Positions 37,202 to 46,673 of a stretch of 64,000 nucleotides of DNA are shown one piece after another. Source of the stretch: Vreelandella rituensis (GTDB lineage: Bacteria > Pseudomonadota > Gammaproteobacteria > Pseudomonadales > Halomonadaceae). The stretch is from contig NZ_QPIJ01000003.1 of NCBI RefSeq assembly GCF_003336665.1, positions 1 through 64,000 of the forward strand, read 5' to 3'. A program made the position numbers and the translations under genes. Below the pieces are notes generated by a model, which did no database searches, was not told the DNA's origin, and worked only from the letters and a program-made list of their open reading frames with translations. Every line of letters starts with the position of its first letter. The stretch's first letter is position 1.

Positions 37202-38587
37202 TCAGTCGGAAAGCGCGACGGGCGCGTCATCGGTCACTACCTGATTGCGCCCCCCTTCCTTGGCCAAGTAGAGCCGCTTGTCGCCCTTGCGCGTAAGGGC
37301 ATCCATGTCGATTCCATCCTGCCCCAACTGTGCGCAACCGATACTCAGGGTGATGCCAACCGTCGTGTCTTCCGCCTGAAAGCGTAGCGCGGCAACGGCG
37401 GCACGGATTCGCTCGGCAATTCGTGCCGCCTGCCCCAGGTCCGTTTCCGGCAACAATACCTGGAATTCCTCGCCGCCGACTCGGCTCAGCAGGTCCTGAG
37501 CCCGCAAATTGCGCTGTATCTCGATACACATGCCCTTGAGCACTTCATCACCGACATCATGGCCGTGGCTGTCGTTGATCTGCTTGAAATGATCGATATC
37601 CAGACATAGTACCGACAGATCTCCGTCATCCCGTGACGCTCGGGCAATATCTTCTTTAGCTCTTGTCGTGTGCTGGCGGCGATTGGCGGTGCCGGTCAGC
37701 CAGTCCGTGGCGGCCTGTCGCGCCAGTTGTGTATTGGCCTTTTCGAGTTGTGCCAGTGCATCCAGGGTACGGGCCTGCTGCACCCTGAGTTGCTCCATTA
37801 CCTGCGCCTGACTGTAAACGGTGGAAAACGAGCGAGTGGTACGGAAAGCCTGTACAACACCAAAGCTGAGTATGAAGAATCCGGCGGCCGAAATACCATG
37901 GGCCAGCCACCACTGGTGGCTCCAGATGTCGGACAGCAGAAAGGCGATCGAGGACTGGGAGAGAACGCCAAGGGAAATCATGTAGATGACCATCAGCGGC
38001 AGGCGAAATCGCCGCAGAGCCATGAAAAGAACACCGGCCAGCAGCAGGATCAAGGCCACTATCTCCACCATGGTAAACAGGAACTTTACCTGTGTCGCCG
38101 ACAGGAAATAGACACCTGCAAGCACCAGGTCGAGCGCCAGAAAGGCTGCCCCGGCCTTTATCCAGGGAGATAGTCGCTTACGTGATTCCAATGCATCCGC
38201 AGGTGCGTCATGGTAGTACAGGCCCACCAGAAAGCAGACCGCCATCGCCAGCCGGGAAACCGGGCCATAGACGAGAAATAGCCCCTGATCGTCAGGGGCA
38301 AGACGCGTCAGGAGTCCGTGCGGCAGGTAGATCAGTGTGAACCCCAGAAATCCTAGTGCAAGCCAGCGCACGAGTACCTCGCCCGAGACCGTATAGCAGC
38401 GCCAGGTAACGTAGGTGATAAAGGCACTGAGCGTGATGGCCAGTGCAATCGCCATCTCGTGCACCATATGGGACTCGAAGCGCAGGCTCGGCTCCTGAAA
38501 GACCTCGATATAGGCGACGGCCATCATGGGCATAAGAGTAAAGAGTGTCAGCAGCAATCGCTGATAGAGACCGGTTATCTGCCGCAT
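37202..38587 (-). CDS. Membrane-bound diguanylate cyclase (GGDEF)
   Basis: 461 residues from ATG 38587 (MRQITGLYQRLLLTL); earlier in-frame starts up to 38788 add a non-membrane stretch. Residues ~1-275 hold seven or eight hydrophobic segments. A coiled-coil linker follows, then the GGDEF domain: DWLTGTANRR, VLCLDIDHFKQINDSHGHDV and active-site GGEEF in SRVGGEEFQVLLP. The metal-binding Asp and signature indicate active c-di-GMP synthesis. An inhibitory RxxD (RAQD) lies just upstream of GGEEF, so product inhibition is possible. The signal sensed by the membrane domain is unknown. Confidence 0.88.
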   Translation of the reverse strand: MRQITGLYQRLLLTLFTLMPMMAVAYIEVFQEPSLRFESHMVHEMAIALAITLSAFITYVTWRCYTVSGEVLVRWLALGFLGFTLIYLPHGLLTRLAPDDQGLFLVYGPVSRLAMAVCFLVGLYYHDAPADALESRKRLSPWIKAGAAFLALDLVLAGVYFLSATQVKFLFTMVEIVALILLLAGVLFMALRRFRLPLMVIYMISLGVLSQSSIAFLLSDIWSHQWWLAHGISAAGFFILSFGVVQAFRTTRSFSTVYSQAQVMEQLRVQQARTLDALAQLEKANTQLARQAATDWLTGTANRRQHTTRAKEDIARASRDDGDLSVLCLDIDHFKQINDSHGHDVGDEVLKGMCIEIQRNLRAQDLLSRVGGEEFQVLLPETDLGQAARIAERIRAAVAALRFQAEDTTVGITLSIGCAQLGQDGIDMDALTRKGDKRLYLAKEGGRNQVVTDDAPVALSD

Positions 38588-38760
38588 GAGCACGCCTGCC
38601 CTTGCATTTCCCTTGTCCACAGCGACTCCCTGAATCACCTGATCGAATGCCCCATAACACACCATTTCGCCTCGTCTGGCCAGCTGAAAGCCAGACAAGA
38701 ACTTGAAAGTGCCCGTTTCTATACCGAATGACTTGGAAAGGATGATCGCTCTCGACAACC

Positions 38761-39441
38761 TCAGTCGTGGCGTCGCCCGCCTGGCCATACCCGGGCAACC
38801 AGGGCAAGCGCCACCGTTAGAAGCGGCACAGAAGCACCCCGGGCATCCAGCAGATAAAGGGTGAGACCGCTAGCCAGACACCAGAGCGCGGGGACCAACC
38901 AGAGCGCCCAACTCCACCACGACGACCTGAGCATGACGGCGACACCCAAGGTGGCGATAGCCAGGGGATCCGGGGTGAGCGCGAACACCTCGGCTCCCGC
39001 AAGCCCGCGTCCGAACGGCACCGCCAGAAGCGGATGCAGGACCAGGGCATGCAGGAAGAGACCGACGCCGATGGTCCGCGAAAGGCACCAGCGCCTTTGC
39101 AGCTCAGGTGCGCCCTTCATGGCGCACAGAGCCAACAGCAGCGCCTGAAGCACGAACAGTGGTACCGCGTAGCGGATGCCCAGGTTGATGGGTGCATAGC
39201 GCTGCCAGAGAAACACCCAAGCCACGAAGCCCCAGGCCAGTGCCAGGGCCACGAACACCAAGCGCACACGCAAGGATGTGGGGCGCAAGAGGGCAAAAAG
39301 TATGGCCGCGCCCAACACCAACGCCAGAAGCTGGGCGGGCCACAGCGCTTGGTTGTACAGCACGAACAGGCGTTCGTAGACTCGCAGCGAGAACATCAAA
39401 AGATCTCCCGGGCGATAGCTCGTCCACTCGCTTATATCCAT
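38761..39441 (-). CDS. DUF6064-like membrane protein
   Basis: 226 residues from ATG 39441 (MDISEWTSYRPGDLLMFSLR), chosen because GGGAG lies 9 nt upstream. It has about six hydrophobic segments and begins PGDLLMFSLRVYERLFVLYN, the start I associate with DUF6064 proteins (from memory). No catalytic motif. It follows the aldo/keto reductase on the same strand by ~30 nt and may be co-transcribed with it. Confidence 0.65.
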   Translation of the reverse strand: MDISEWTSYRPGDLLMFSLRVYERLFVLYNQALWPAQLLALVLGAAILFALLRPTSLRVRLVFVALALAWGFVAWVFLWQRYAPINLGIRYAVPLFVLQALLLALCAMKGAPELQRRWCLSRTIGVGLFLHALVLHPLLAVPFGRGLAGAEVFALTPDPLAIATLGVAVMLRSSWWSWALWLVPALWCLASGLTLYLLDARGASVPLLTVALALVARVWPGGRRHD

Positions 39442-39471
39442 CACCGACATCTCCCGTCACAGACGCTGGAC

Positions 39472-40401
39472 TCAAAGGTTCTGGACATAGTCGACCATGC
39501 GCCGGCGCATGGTCGCATCGGGCAGGGGCTCTGCCGCAGCGGCCATGTTCTCGCGCACGTGATCGGCGCGGGTGGTGGCGGGAATGGCGCAGCTGATATC
39601 CGGGTGGGAAACGATGAACTTGAGGATGAACTGAGCCCAGCCTCCTGCATCGATATCCGCAGCCCAAGGTGGCAGAGGCTTGTCTTCCAGGTACCGGATC
39701 AAGCGTTTCCGCTGGAAGGGTCGGTTGGCAATCACCCCGATGCCGCGCTCCCTAGCCAAGGGTAGCAGGCGTGATTCGGCCTCGCGATCGACGATGTTGT
39801 AGGTCAGCTGCACGAAATCCAACGGATGATCGCGCATGATGCGCTCCAGGGTGTCATGGCGCCTGCCATGGGAGGTGGTGATACCCACATGGCGTATCTC
39901 ACCGGCCTCCTTCATCGCGAACAGCATCTCGAGGTGCTCCTCCCAGGCCACCAGATTGTGGACCTGAAGCAGATCGAAGCGGGAAACGCCCCAGTCTCGG
40001 CGTGAGGCCTCAATCTGCTTGGAGCCTTCTTCGTGGCTGGATGTCCAGACCTTGTCGGTGGCATAGACCTGCTTGACGGCATCGAGCGCCTCAAGGCCAT
40101 GGCCAATGGTTGCCTGGGAGGTTCCGTACATCGGCGAGGAGTCGATCATGCACCCGCCCATGGCAAAGAAGGCCTCCATCACCGCCGTGCACTGCTTGAG
40201 AAGCGCTGGGTCATTGCCCACGTTAAAGGTAATCCAGCTACCCAGGCCCACCAGCGGCAGCTGGATGTCGGTACCGGGCACCTTGCGTTTCAGTGGTGTC
40301 TGCTCGGGGATATCGCCGTGAAGTGCCGGTACAGCTGTGGACGCAGCCAATGACAGCATGCTCTGTAGTAGCCTGCGACGTGACAGAGTACGGTGTGCCA
40401 T
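39472..40401 (-). CDS. Tat-targeted aldo/keto reductase
   Basis: 309 residues. The N-terminus has LSRRRLLQSMLSLAASTAVP, a twin-arginine signal, unusual for an aldo/keto reductase. The AKR barrel follows: IDSSPMYGTSQATIGHGLEAL (catalytic Asp and Tyr), DKVWTSSHEEGSKQ (where Lys of DKVW is expected), DLLQVHNLV (His) and IPATTRADHVRENM. A secreted NADPH enzyme is odd; it may use a bound cofactor or carry out a different reaction in the periplasm. No close partner gene except the DUF6064-like one. Confidence 0.8.
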   Translation of the reverse strand: MAHRTLSRRRLLQSMLSLAASTAVPALHGDIPEQTPLKRKVPGTDIQLPLVGLGSWITFNVGNDPALLKQCTAVMEAFFAMGGCMIDSSPMYGTSQATIGHGLEALDAVKQVYATDKVWTSSHEEGSKQIEASRRDWGVSRFDLLQVHNLVAWEEHLEMLFAMKEAGEIRHVGITTSHGRRHDTLERIMRDHPLDFVQLTYNIVDREAESRLLPLARERGIGVIANRPFQRKRLIRYLEDKPLPPWAADIDAGGWAQFILKFIVSHPDISCAIPATTRADHVRENMAAAAEPLPDATMRRRMVDYVQNL

Positions 40402-40594
40402 GAAGACCTCTTGAGTCGATGCAACAGGAAGAGTGTAGTCACGATGTCAGGAAGCGGGCAGTGGGCGAGACTGACTGCCTGTCAGCAGACTGCGGAGAAT
40501 GCGAGTCGCTTTGCCGCACACCCCTTGGTGATGGGTCACATTCATCGTAGGCTTGATAGCGATACCAAACTTATACATCGCTAAAGGAAATACC

Positions 40595-42262
40595 ATGCCT
40601 GCGCTCACTGCCAAAGGGTTACTGAACGACCTTGCGGCGACTCAGCGCCGTCGTTTCACTCTGGCTGTTATCAGTGGCATGGTCGCCGGCGCATTGACTT
40701 GGGTGCAAATGGGGCTTTTTGCCTGGCTGGTCAGCGCCTTGTTGGTGAATACTCAGCCGCTTGCGCGCCTCACGCCGCTGTTTGCGGTTTGGCTGCTGCT
40801 ATTGCCGCTACGCGGACTGCTCACCTACGCTCAAGAAACGCTGAGCCAGAAAGCATCGCTGGTGATTCGTAAGCAGTTACGCCAACGCCTGCTTGATCAC
40901 CTAGCCGCCCTCGGGCCGGTACGCTTGGCGAGCTACCACTCAGCATCGTTGTCGTATCAGCTGGTTGAGCAAGTGGAAGCGATCGACGGTTACTTTGCCC
41001 ACTTTCGCGTACAGCTATGGCTTGCCCTGCTGCTGCCACTCGGCGTGCTGACGATAACACTGACGCAAGACTGGCTAGCCGCCCTGTTTTTACTGCTCTC
41101 CGCGCCGATGATTCCGCTGTTCATGGCCTTGGTCGGCATGGGTGCTGAGCAACTGAACCGCGACCAGTTCGCCGAAGTGGCACGCCTTTCCGGCCACTTT
41201 ATCGATCGCGTGCGTAGCCTCACCACGCTGCAGTTATTCGGCCAAACGCGTCAAGCCGAGCAGAGCGTACGGACGGCCTCGGAAGGCTATCGTGTCCGCA
41301 GCATGCGCACCTTGCGTTTAGCATTTCTCTCTTCCGCCGTGCTGGAATTTTTTTCTTCGGTCGCTATTGCGGTAGTAGCAATTTATATCGGTTTTGGCCT
41401 GTTAGGCTATATCGACTACGGTCCCGCCGATGAGCTAACGCTGTTTAGCGGCTTGCTGGTACTACTGCTTGCACCCGAGTTTTTCCAACCACTGCGAAGC
41501 TTGGCGCAGCGCTACCACGACCGCGCCGCTGCCTTGGGCGCCGCTGATAGACTGACCCATCTATTAAACGAGCCTCTTTTCACCAGCCATGCCCACACCA
41601 CAGTAGCTCCCCCTCATGCCAGCGATACACTCATCGAACTGGAGGGCGCCAGTGTCACACACCCTGGGCGTGGAATTGTCCTGGGGCCGGTCACGCAACA
41701 GTTGGCACGTGGAGAAGCGGTTGTCGTCACTGGCGCTTCGGGCAGTGGTAAATCCACCCTGCTACAGCTGCTCGCAGGCTTTGTGGCGCCCAGTGACGGC
41801 GAGCGCCGTCCGGCGGATGCGCTTCGCTTTGCCTGGATGGATCAGCGTCCACTGTTGATTCAAGGCACTTTGGCCGACAACCTGCGCTTGGCCGCGCCCC
41901 GAGCCAGCATTGATGAGCTGCATCAAGCGCTGGAGAGCGCTCACCTCGGCGAATTGATCAAACGGCTACCTGCGGGTATCGACACCCCCATTGGCGAACG
42001 CGGCTTCGGTCTATCCGGCGGGCAGGCACAGCGTTTGGCACTGGCGCGGGTGTTCCTGTCTCAAGCGCCGTTGGTATTGCTTGATGAGCCTACCGCCAGT
42101 CTAGATGAAGATACCGAGCAAGCCGTGATCGCAGCACTGCAAACGCTGCGTCATGCTGGACGTACCTTGGTGATCGCCACCCATCACCCCGCCTTGATGG
42201 CCCTCACCGACCGCCACTGGCAAATCCGCGACGGCCACGTTCTGGAGGTGCCCCATGGCTAA
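40595..42262 (+). CDS. cydD: CydD, cytochrome bd assembly ABC exporter subunit
   Basis: 555 residues from ATG 40595, with AAAGGAA in front. Six transmembrane helices in the first ~300 residues, then an ATPase with Walker A TGASGSGKSTLLQLL, signature LSGGQAQRLALARV, and Walker B LVLLDEPTASLDEDT. With CydC it is needed to assemble cytochrome bd; reported roles are thiol export and haem transport. First of a four-gene series cydD-cydC-cydA-cydB. Confidence 0.93.
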   Translation: MPALTAKGLLNDLAATQRRRFTLAVISGMVAGALTWVQMGLFAWLVSALLVNTQPLARLTPLFAVWLLLLPLRGLLTYAQETLSQKASLVIRKQLRQRLLDHLAALGPVRLASYHSASLSYQLVEQVEAIDGYFAHFRVQLWLALLLPLGVLTITLTQDWLAALFLLLSAPMIPLFMALVGMGAEQLNRDQFAEVARLSGHFIDRVRSLTTLQLFGQTRQAEQSVRTASEGYRVRSMRTLRLAFLSSAVLEFFSSVAIAVVAIYIGFGLLGYIDYGPADELTLFSGLLVLLLAPEFFQPLRSLAQRYHDRAAALGAADRLTHLLNEPLFTSHAHTTVAPPHASDTLIELEGASVTHPGRGIVLGPVTQQLARGEAVVVTGASGSGKSTLLQLLAGFVAPSDGERRPADALRFAWMDQRPLLIQGTLADNLRLAAPRASIDELHQALESAHLGELIKRLPAGIDTPIGERGFGLSGGQAQRLALARVFLSQAPLVLLDEPTASLDEDTEQAVIAALQTLRHAGRTLVIATHHPALMALTDRHWQIRDGHVLEVPHG

Positions 42263-44000
42263 ACTCAATTCTCTGGCCGTCACGTTCCGCCCCTGGCTGG
42301 CCGTCCTCGCCAAACGTCGTAAACGGCTTGGTTTGGGGGCGATGTTGATGGCACTGACGCTGTTTTCAGCGCTGGGCCTGCTCGCCGTCTCAGGCTGGTT
42401 TATTACTGCCACCGGCCTCACCGGTTTGTTGCTCGCCGCTGGCGTTGCCGCCTCGCTTGAGGTGTATGTTCCTGGCGGTGCGATTCGCTTTTTTGCCGTT
42501 AGCCGGACCGTCAGCCGTTATGTGGAACGACTGTATAACCACGATACCGTACTGCGCCTGCTCGCCGATCTGCGTACCCAGCTATTTGGTGTACTCGCCG
42601 GCCTGGATAGCCGTGCCCTGGCGCAGCGCCGCGCCAGCGACTGGCTCAACCGCCTGACAGCCGACATCGACACCCTGGATAGCCTCTATCTACGGCTGCT
42701 GGCACCGCCTGCCGTGGCGCTGCTTGCGATTCTGCTGCTCAGCGGTGGAGTGGCACTGTTCGTGCCCTTGGCGGGCGGTTCGCTCGCTGCACTGCTCCTG
42801 CTTGGCTGGCTATGGTTGACGCTCGGCCAGGCGCGACTGGGTCTGGCGGCAAGCGAGCGTCATGTCAGCCAGCTCGAGGCGCTGCGCAGCCGCACGATGG
42901 AGCAGCTGCAGGGCATGGCAGAGCTCAAGGCATACGGAAGTTTGGCCATTCACCGCGAGCGGCTGACCGCCATTGAGCAGCATTTACAGCATGCACAGCA
43001 GCGTCTGGGGCACTGGGTCGCACTGGGCAATGCCCTGGAAGGGTGGCTCGTCGGTGCAGCCACGTTAATGACGCTATGGCTCGCCGCGCTAGCGTGGCAA
43101 GCGGGCAGCATCAGCGGTGCAGTGATGGTAATGCTGCCCATGGCAGTACTGGCCATGAATGAAGCGCTCGGCGCACTACCCGCCGCCTTTACCTGGTTTG
43201 GGGCGACTAAAAGTGCCGCAGAGAGGCTGAACCAATTGGAAGCGCAACGACAGCCGGTGCCAGAAACAACCACGAGCGACCCGGGCAGTGCCCACGAAAT
43301 ATCATTAAATGCTGTTAGCGTTCATTACCCTACAGCCCTCCAACCCGCGTTAGATAATCTGTCACTAACACTCAAGCCCGGTGAACGCTGGGCAATTGTG
43401 GGGGAATCCGGCTCAGGAAAATCCACGCTGGCAATGCTCATTAGCCGTCAACTTACACCCACTCAAGGGAATATCATTCTTGGCGGCATACCGCTTGAAT
43501 ACTGGCCTGACGCTGCGCTGCGCCGACGTGTCGCAGTACTCACGCAACAAACCGAGCTTCTGGATGCCAGCTTAGCGACCAACCTGCGTCTCGCTAACCC
43601 AGACGCCGGTGAGGATGACTTGTGGCAGGCGCTTGAGCGCGTTGCGCTGGCTTCTTGGGTGCAGACGCTGCCCCAAGGGTTGGACACATGGGTCGGGGAA
43701 GGTGGACGCAGACTTTCCGGTGGGCAGGCACGTCGAGTCGCATTGGCGCGTCTTTATCTATGTCAACCGGATTTGGTGATCCTGGATGAACCGTTTGCCG
43801 GTGTTGATGAGCCTACCGCACAACTATTGTCTGATTCTTTAGACGCCTGGCTAAAAGAGCGCAGCGTTATCTATCTCGTTCATGACGTCAGCAACGACGC
43901 CCCTACTCCACCCGGTATTACTCATATGCTGAGATTGATAGAAGGCCGCCCCAACGCTGCTGCGACAATACGCCATGGCGCAAACACTAACAAACGTTAA
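42255..44000 (+). CDS. cydC: CydC, cytochrome bd assembly ABC exporter subunit
   Basis: 581 residues, starting 8 nt inside cydD's end (ATG 42255), so translation is probably coupled. The transmembrane part starts LGLGAMLMALTLFSALGLLA. The ATPase has Walker [15 protein letters not shown], signature LSGGQARRVALARL and Walker B LVILDEPFAGVDE. It forms the heterodimer with CydD. Confidence 0.93.
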   Translation: MAKLNSLAVTFRPWLAVLAKRRKRLGLGAMLMALTLFSALGLLAVSGWFITATGLTGLLLAAGVAASLEVYVPGGAIRFFAVSRTVSRYVERLYNHDTVLRLLADLRTQLFGVLAGLDSRALAQRRASDWLNRLTADIDTLDSLYLRLLAPPAVALLAILLLSGGVALFVPLAGGSLAALLLLGWLWLTLGQARLGLAASERHVSQLEALRSRTMEQLQGMAELKAYGSLAIHRERLTAIEQHLQHAQQRLGHWVALGNALEGWLVGAATLMTLWLAALAWQAGSISGAVMVMLPMAVLAMNEALGALPAAFTWFGATKSAAERLNQLEAQRQPVPETTTSDPGSAHEISLNAVSVHYPTALQPALDNLSLTLKPGERWAIVGESGSGKSTLAMLISRQLTPTQGNIILGGIPLEYWPDAALRRRVAVLTQQTELLDASLATNLRLANPDAGEDDLWQALERVALASWVQTLPQGLDTWVGEGGRRLSGGQARRVALARLYLCQPDLVILDEPFAGVDEPTAQLLSDSLDAWLKERSVIYLVHDVSNDAPTPPGITHMLRLIEGRPNAAATIRHGANTNKR

Positions 44001-44141
44001 CTAGTTACACTCCTTTCGTTTAAAATAGGTATACGTAATAAGCATATTCCATTAAAAAATAAATGCCTGATCTGCATGATTAATAAGGTTTTATTTTCGG
44101 ATATGCTTATCTCTTCCTTGCGACATGCGTTGGAGGTCATC

Positions 44142-45557
44142 ATGGAGCTGGATCCCCTATTATTATCCAGGCTGCAATTTGCCTTTGTAGTGCTTTTTCA
44201 TGCCATTTTCCCAGTGTTTACCATTGGCCTGGCATCCTATATCGCCCTCTTACACGGATTATTCTATAAAACCGGAAACACCGCATGGGACCGTCTGGCC
44301 CTTTTCTGGACCAAGGTATTTGCTGTGGTCTTCGCCATGGGCGTGGTCTCGGGGATTGTCATGTCATTCCAGTTCGGCACGAACTGGAGCAACTTTGCCC
44401 TGGCCACCTCTAACTTTCTAGGTCCGGTGCTTAGCTACGAGGTAATAACGGCATTCTTCTTGGAAGCGGCGTTCTTGGGTGTACTGTTGTTTGGACGCAA
44501 TAAAGTGCCTGAAGGTGTTCACCTGTTCGCGGCGATCATGGTTGCCGTCGGCACGTTTATATCTTCCTTCTGGATTCTCTCGGCCAATAGCTGGATGCAG
44601 ACACCCGCTGGCTACGAGCTAATCGACGGCCGCTTCCACATCACCTCCTGGGCCGAAGCGATTTTCAATCCGTCGTTCTGGTACCGTTTCACTCACATGG
44701 GCATGGCCTCTTTCCTCACGGGTGGCTTCGTCGTGGCTGGCGTGAGCGCTTGGTTCTTGCTGCGTCAACGTGATGTAGAGGCGAACAAAAAAGCGCTCTC
44801 CATGTGTCTATGGTTACTGCTGGTGCTGACGCCGGCTCAGGTGGTGATCGGTGATTTCCATGGCCTCAATACGCTGGAACATCAGCCTACCAAGCTTGCG
44901 GCCATGGAAGGGAACTGGGAAACCCAGTCCAATGTGCCACTGCTTCTGTTCGCCATACCCGATCAAGACACTCAGACGAACCGTTTTGAAATCGGCATAC
45001 CCGACCTGGCAAGCATCATCTTGACCCACCGCGCCGATGGCGAGGTACCCGGCATCAATGAAGCTGCACCTGAGGAACAGCCGCCGGTAGCGATTGTGTT
45101 CTGGTCGTTCCGCGTCATGGTCGGGATTGGTTTCTTGATGATCGGCGTGGCGTTGGCCGGGCTATTGCTGCGCTGGAAAGGCCGAGTGTTTGAAAGCCCG
45201 CTGTACCTGAAAACATTGGTGGCAATGATCGGCACCCCTTTCCTTGCGGTTCTCGCTGGCTGGATTGTGACCGAGGCCGGCCGAGCGCCATGGTTGGTTT
45301 ATGGCGTGATGACCCATGCTCAGGGGTTGACACCTTCGCTCACCGGCGCCATGGCGCTATTTACCCTGATTGGCTATATGGCGGTTTATGGCGTGGTGTT
45401 TGTGGTCGGGATTTACTACTTGGGCCGTGTCGTTGGTGAAGGCATGCTGCCGGGGGCCGATGATCAGGACAGCGATGAGGTAGAACGTCCGAAACGTCCG
45501 CTTTCAGCGGCCCATACCCCCCTTGAGGGGGATGACATAAAGGGAGCTAACGCATGA
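44142..45557 (+). CDS. cydA: Cytochrome bd oxidase subunit I, CioA-like
   Basis: 471 residues from ATG 44142 (GGAGG in front); an upstream start at 44076 is in frame. The N-terminus RLQFAFVVLFHAIFPVFTIG includes H20, a haem ligand. SYEVITAFFLEAAFLGVLLF carries conserved Glu residues and GNWETQSNVPLLLFA the quinol-region motif. The quinol (Q) loop is short, as in cyanide-insensitive CioA proteins. It reduces O2 with ubiquinol without pumping protons. No cydX-like ORF was found after cydB. Confidence 0.92.
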   Translation: MELDPLLLSRLQFAFVVLFHAIFPVFTIGLASYIALLHGLFYKTGNTAWDRLALFWTKVFAVVFAMGVVSGIVMSFQFGTNWSNFALATSNFLGPVLSYEVITAFFLEAAFLGVLLFGRNKVPEGVHLFAAIMVAVGTFISSFWILSANSWMQTPAGYELIDGRFHITSWAEAIFNPSFWYRFTHMGMASFLTGGFVVAGVSAWFLLRQRDVEANKKALSMCLWLLLVLTPAQVVIGDFHGLNTLEHQPTKLAAMEGNWETQSNVPLLLFAIPDQDTQTNRFEIGIPDLASIILTHRADGEVPGINEAAPEEQPPVAIVFWSFRVMVGIGFLMIGVALAGLLLRWKGRVFESPLYLKTLVAMIGTPFLAVLAGWIVTEAGRAPWLVYGVMTHAQGLTPSLTGAMALFTLIGYMAVYGVVFVVGIYYLGRVVGEGMLPGADDQDSDEVERPKRPLSAAHTPLEGDDIKGANA

Positions 45558-46555
45558 TGGGTCTCGACCTTACCTTGATTTGGGCAGCGATTATCGGCTT
45601 CGGCGTCATCATGTACGTGCTCATGGACGGCTTCGATCTGGGACTGGGGATTTTGTACCCCTTCGCTCCAGATGAGGAATCCCGTGATGTAATGATGAAC
45701 TCGATCGCGCCAATATGGGATGGCAATGAAACCTGGCTGGTACTCGGTGGTGCCGGCCTGCTCGGGGCCTTCCCGCTTGTCTATTCGGTGTTTTTGCCGG
45801 CGCTGTACATTGGGGTGTTTCTTATGCTCGCCGGGCTTATTTTCCGCGGCATCTCCTTTGAGTTTCGCTTTAAATCCAAGAAAAATCGTCACTGGTGGAA
45901 CCGCGCCTTCTGCTGGGGCTCAGCGATAGCCGCCTTTGCCCAAGGCGCCGTGGTCGGCGCATACATTCAAGGCTTCGCGGTGGAGGACTTTGTCTACGTG
46001 GGCGGCGCCCTCGACTGGTTGACACCCTTTACCGTTCTTACCGGCTTAGGCTTGATGGCAGGCTATGCGTTACTGGGCGCCACTTGGCTTATTCTCAAAT
46101 CTGAGGGCCATGTACAAGCCTGGGCCTATAGCATTGCGCCCAAACTGCTGTTGGCAGTACTCGTGGTATTCGGCATTGTCAGCCTATGGACGCCCCTTGT
46201 CAGTCTGGACGTCCGTGCTCGTTGGCTCGACCAACTGCATTTGATCTGGGTCTTTCCGATCCTGGCCATGGCGTGCGCCGCCATGCTCTACCGTTCGGTT
46301 AAGCGCCAGCAAGAGGGTTTGCCGTTCGTAATGGCGCTGGGGCTTTTCATTTTCACCTACCTAGGTCTCATCGCCAGCAAATGGCCCGTGATTGTGCCGC
46401 CTGACTACACTATCTGGGACGCCGCCTCCGCACCGGAATCACAGCTCTTCATGCTCGTCGGGATGATATTTGTCATCCCTGTGGTGCTAGCGTACACCGC
46501 CTGGTCATACTGGGTGTTCCGCGGCAAGGTCAAGGTTGGCGAGGGGTATCACTGA
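45554..46555 (+). CDS. cydB: Cytochrome bd oxidase subunit II, CioB-like
   Basis: 333 residues; ATG 45554 overlaps the cydA stop (ATGA). Eight or so hydrophobic segments. Signatures DLTLIWAAIIGFGVIMYVLM with DGFDLGLGILYPF and NGNETWLVLGGAGLLGAFPL-like IWDGNETWLVLGG near the N-terminus. Forms the oxidase with CydA. A strong terminator follows. Confidence 0.92.
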   Translation: MMGLDLTLIWAAIIGFGVIMYVLMDGFDLGLGILYPFAPDEESRDVMMNSIAPIWDGNETWLVLGGAGLLGAFPLVYSVFLPALYIGVFLMLAGLIFRGISFEFRFKSKKNRHWWNRAFCWGSAIAAFAQGAVVGAYIQGFAVEDFVYVGGALDWLTPFTVLTGLGLMAGYALLGATWLILKSEGHVQAWAYSIAPKLLLAVLVVFGIVSLWTPLVSLDVRARWLDQLHLIWVFPILAMACAAMLYRSVKRQQEGLPFVMALGLFIFTYLGLIASKWPVIVPPDYTIWDAASAPESQLFMLVGMIFVIPVVLAYTAWSYWVFRGKVKVGEGYH

Positions 46556-46588
46556 CACATCTTTAGCTGCATGGGTTAGACGCACGCT

Positions 46589-46612
46589 GGGCGCCCAAGT
46601 GGCGCCCTTTTT
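46589..46612 (+). terminator. Rho-independent terminator of cydDCAB
   Basis: GGGCGCC, loop CAAGT, GGCGCCC followed by TTTTT. A clean terminator 34 nt after cydB. Confidence 0.9.
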
Positions 46613-46673
46613 GTGCGATGCTTAGCGGGAGTAGCTCGTTAAAAACTCAGGCACGTGCTTACCTCCTTGACTC

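Noticed and set aside
39034..39765. 243-codon plus-strand frame
   Set aside because: Antisense to the DUF6064-like and aldo/keto reductase genes; His/Gln-rich composition typical of a reverse-frame artefact.
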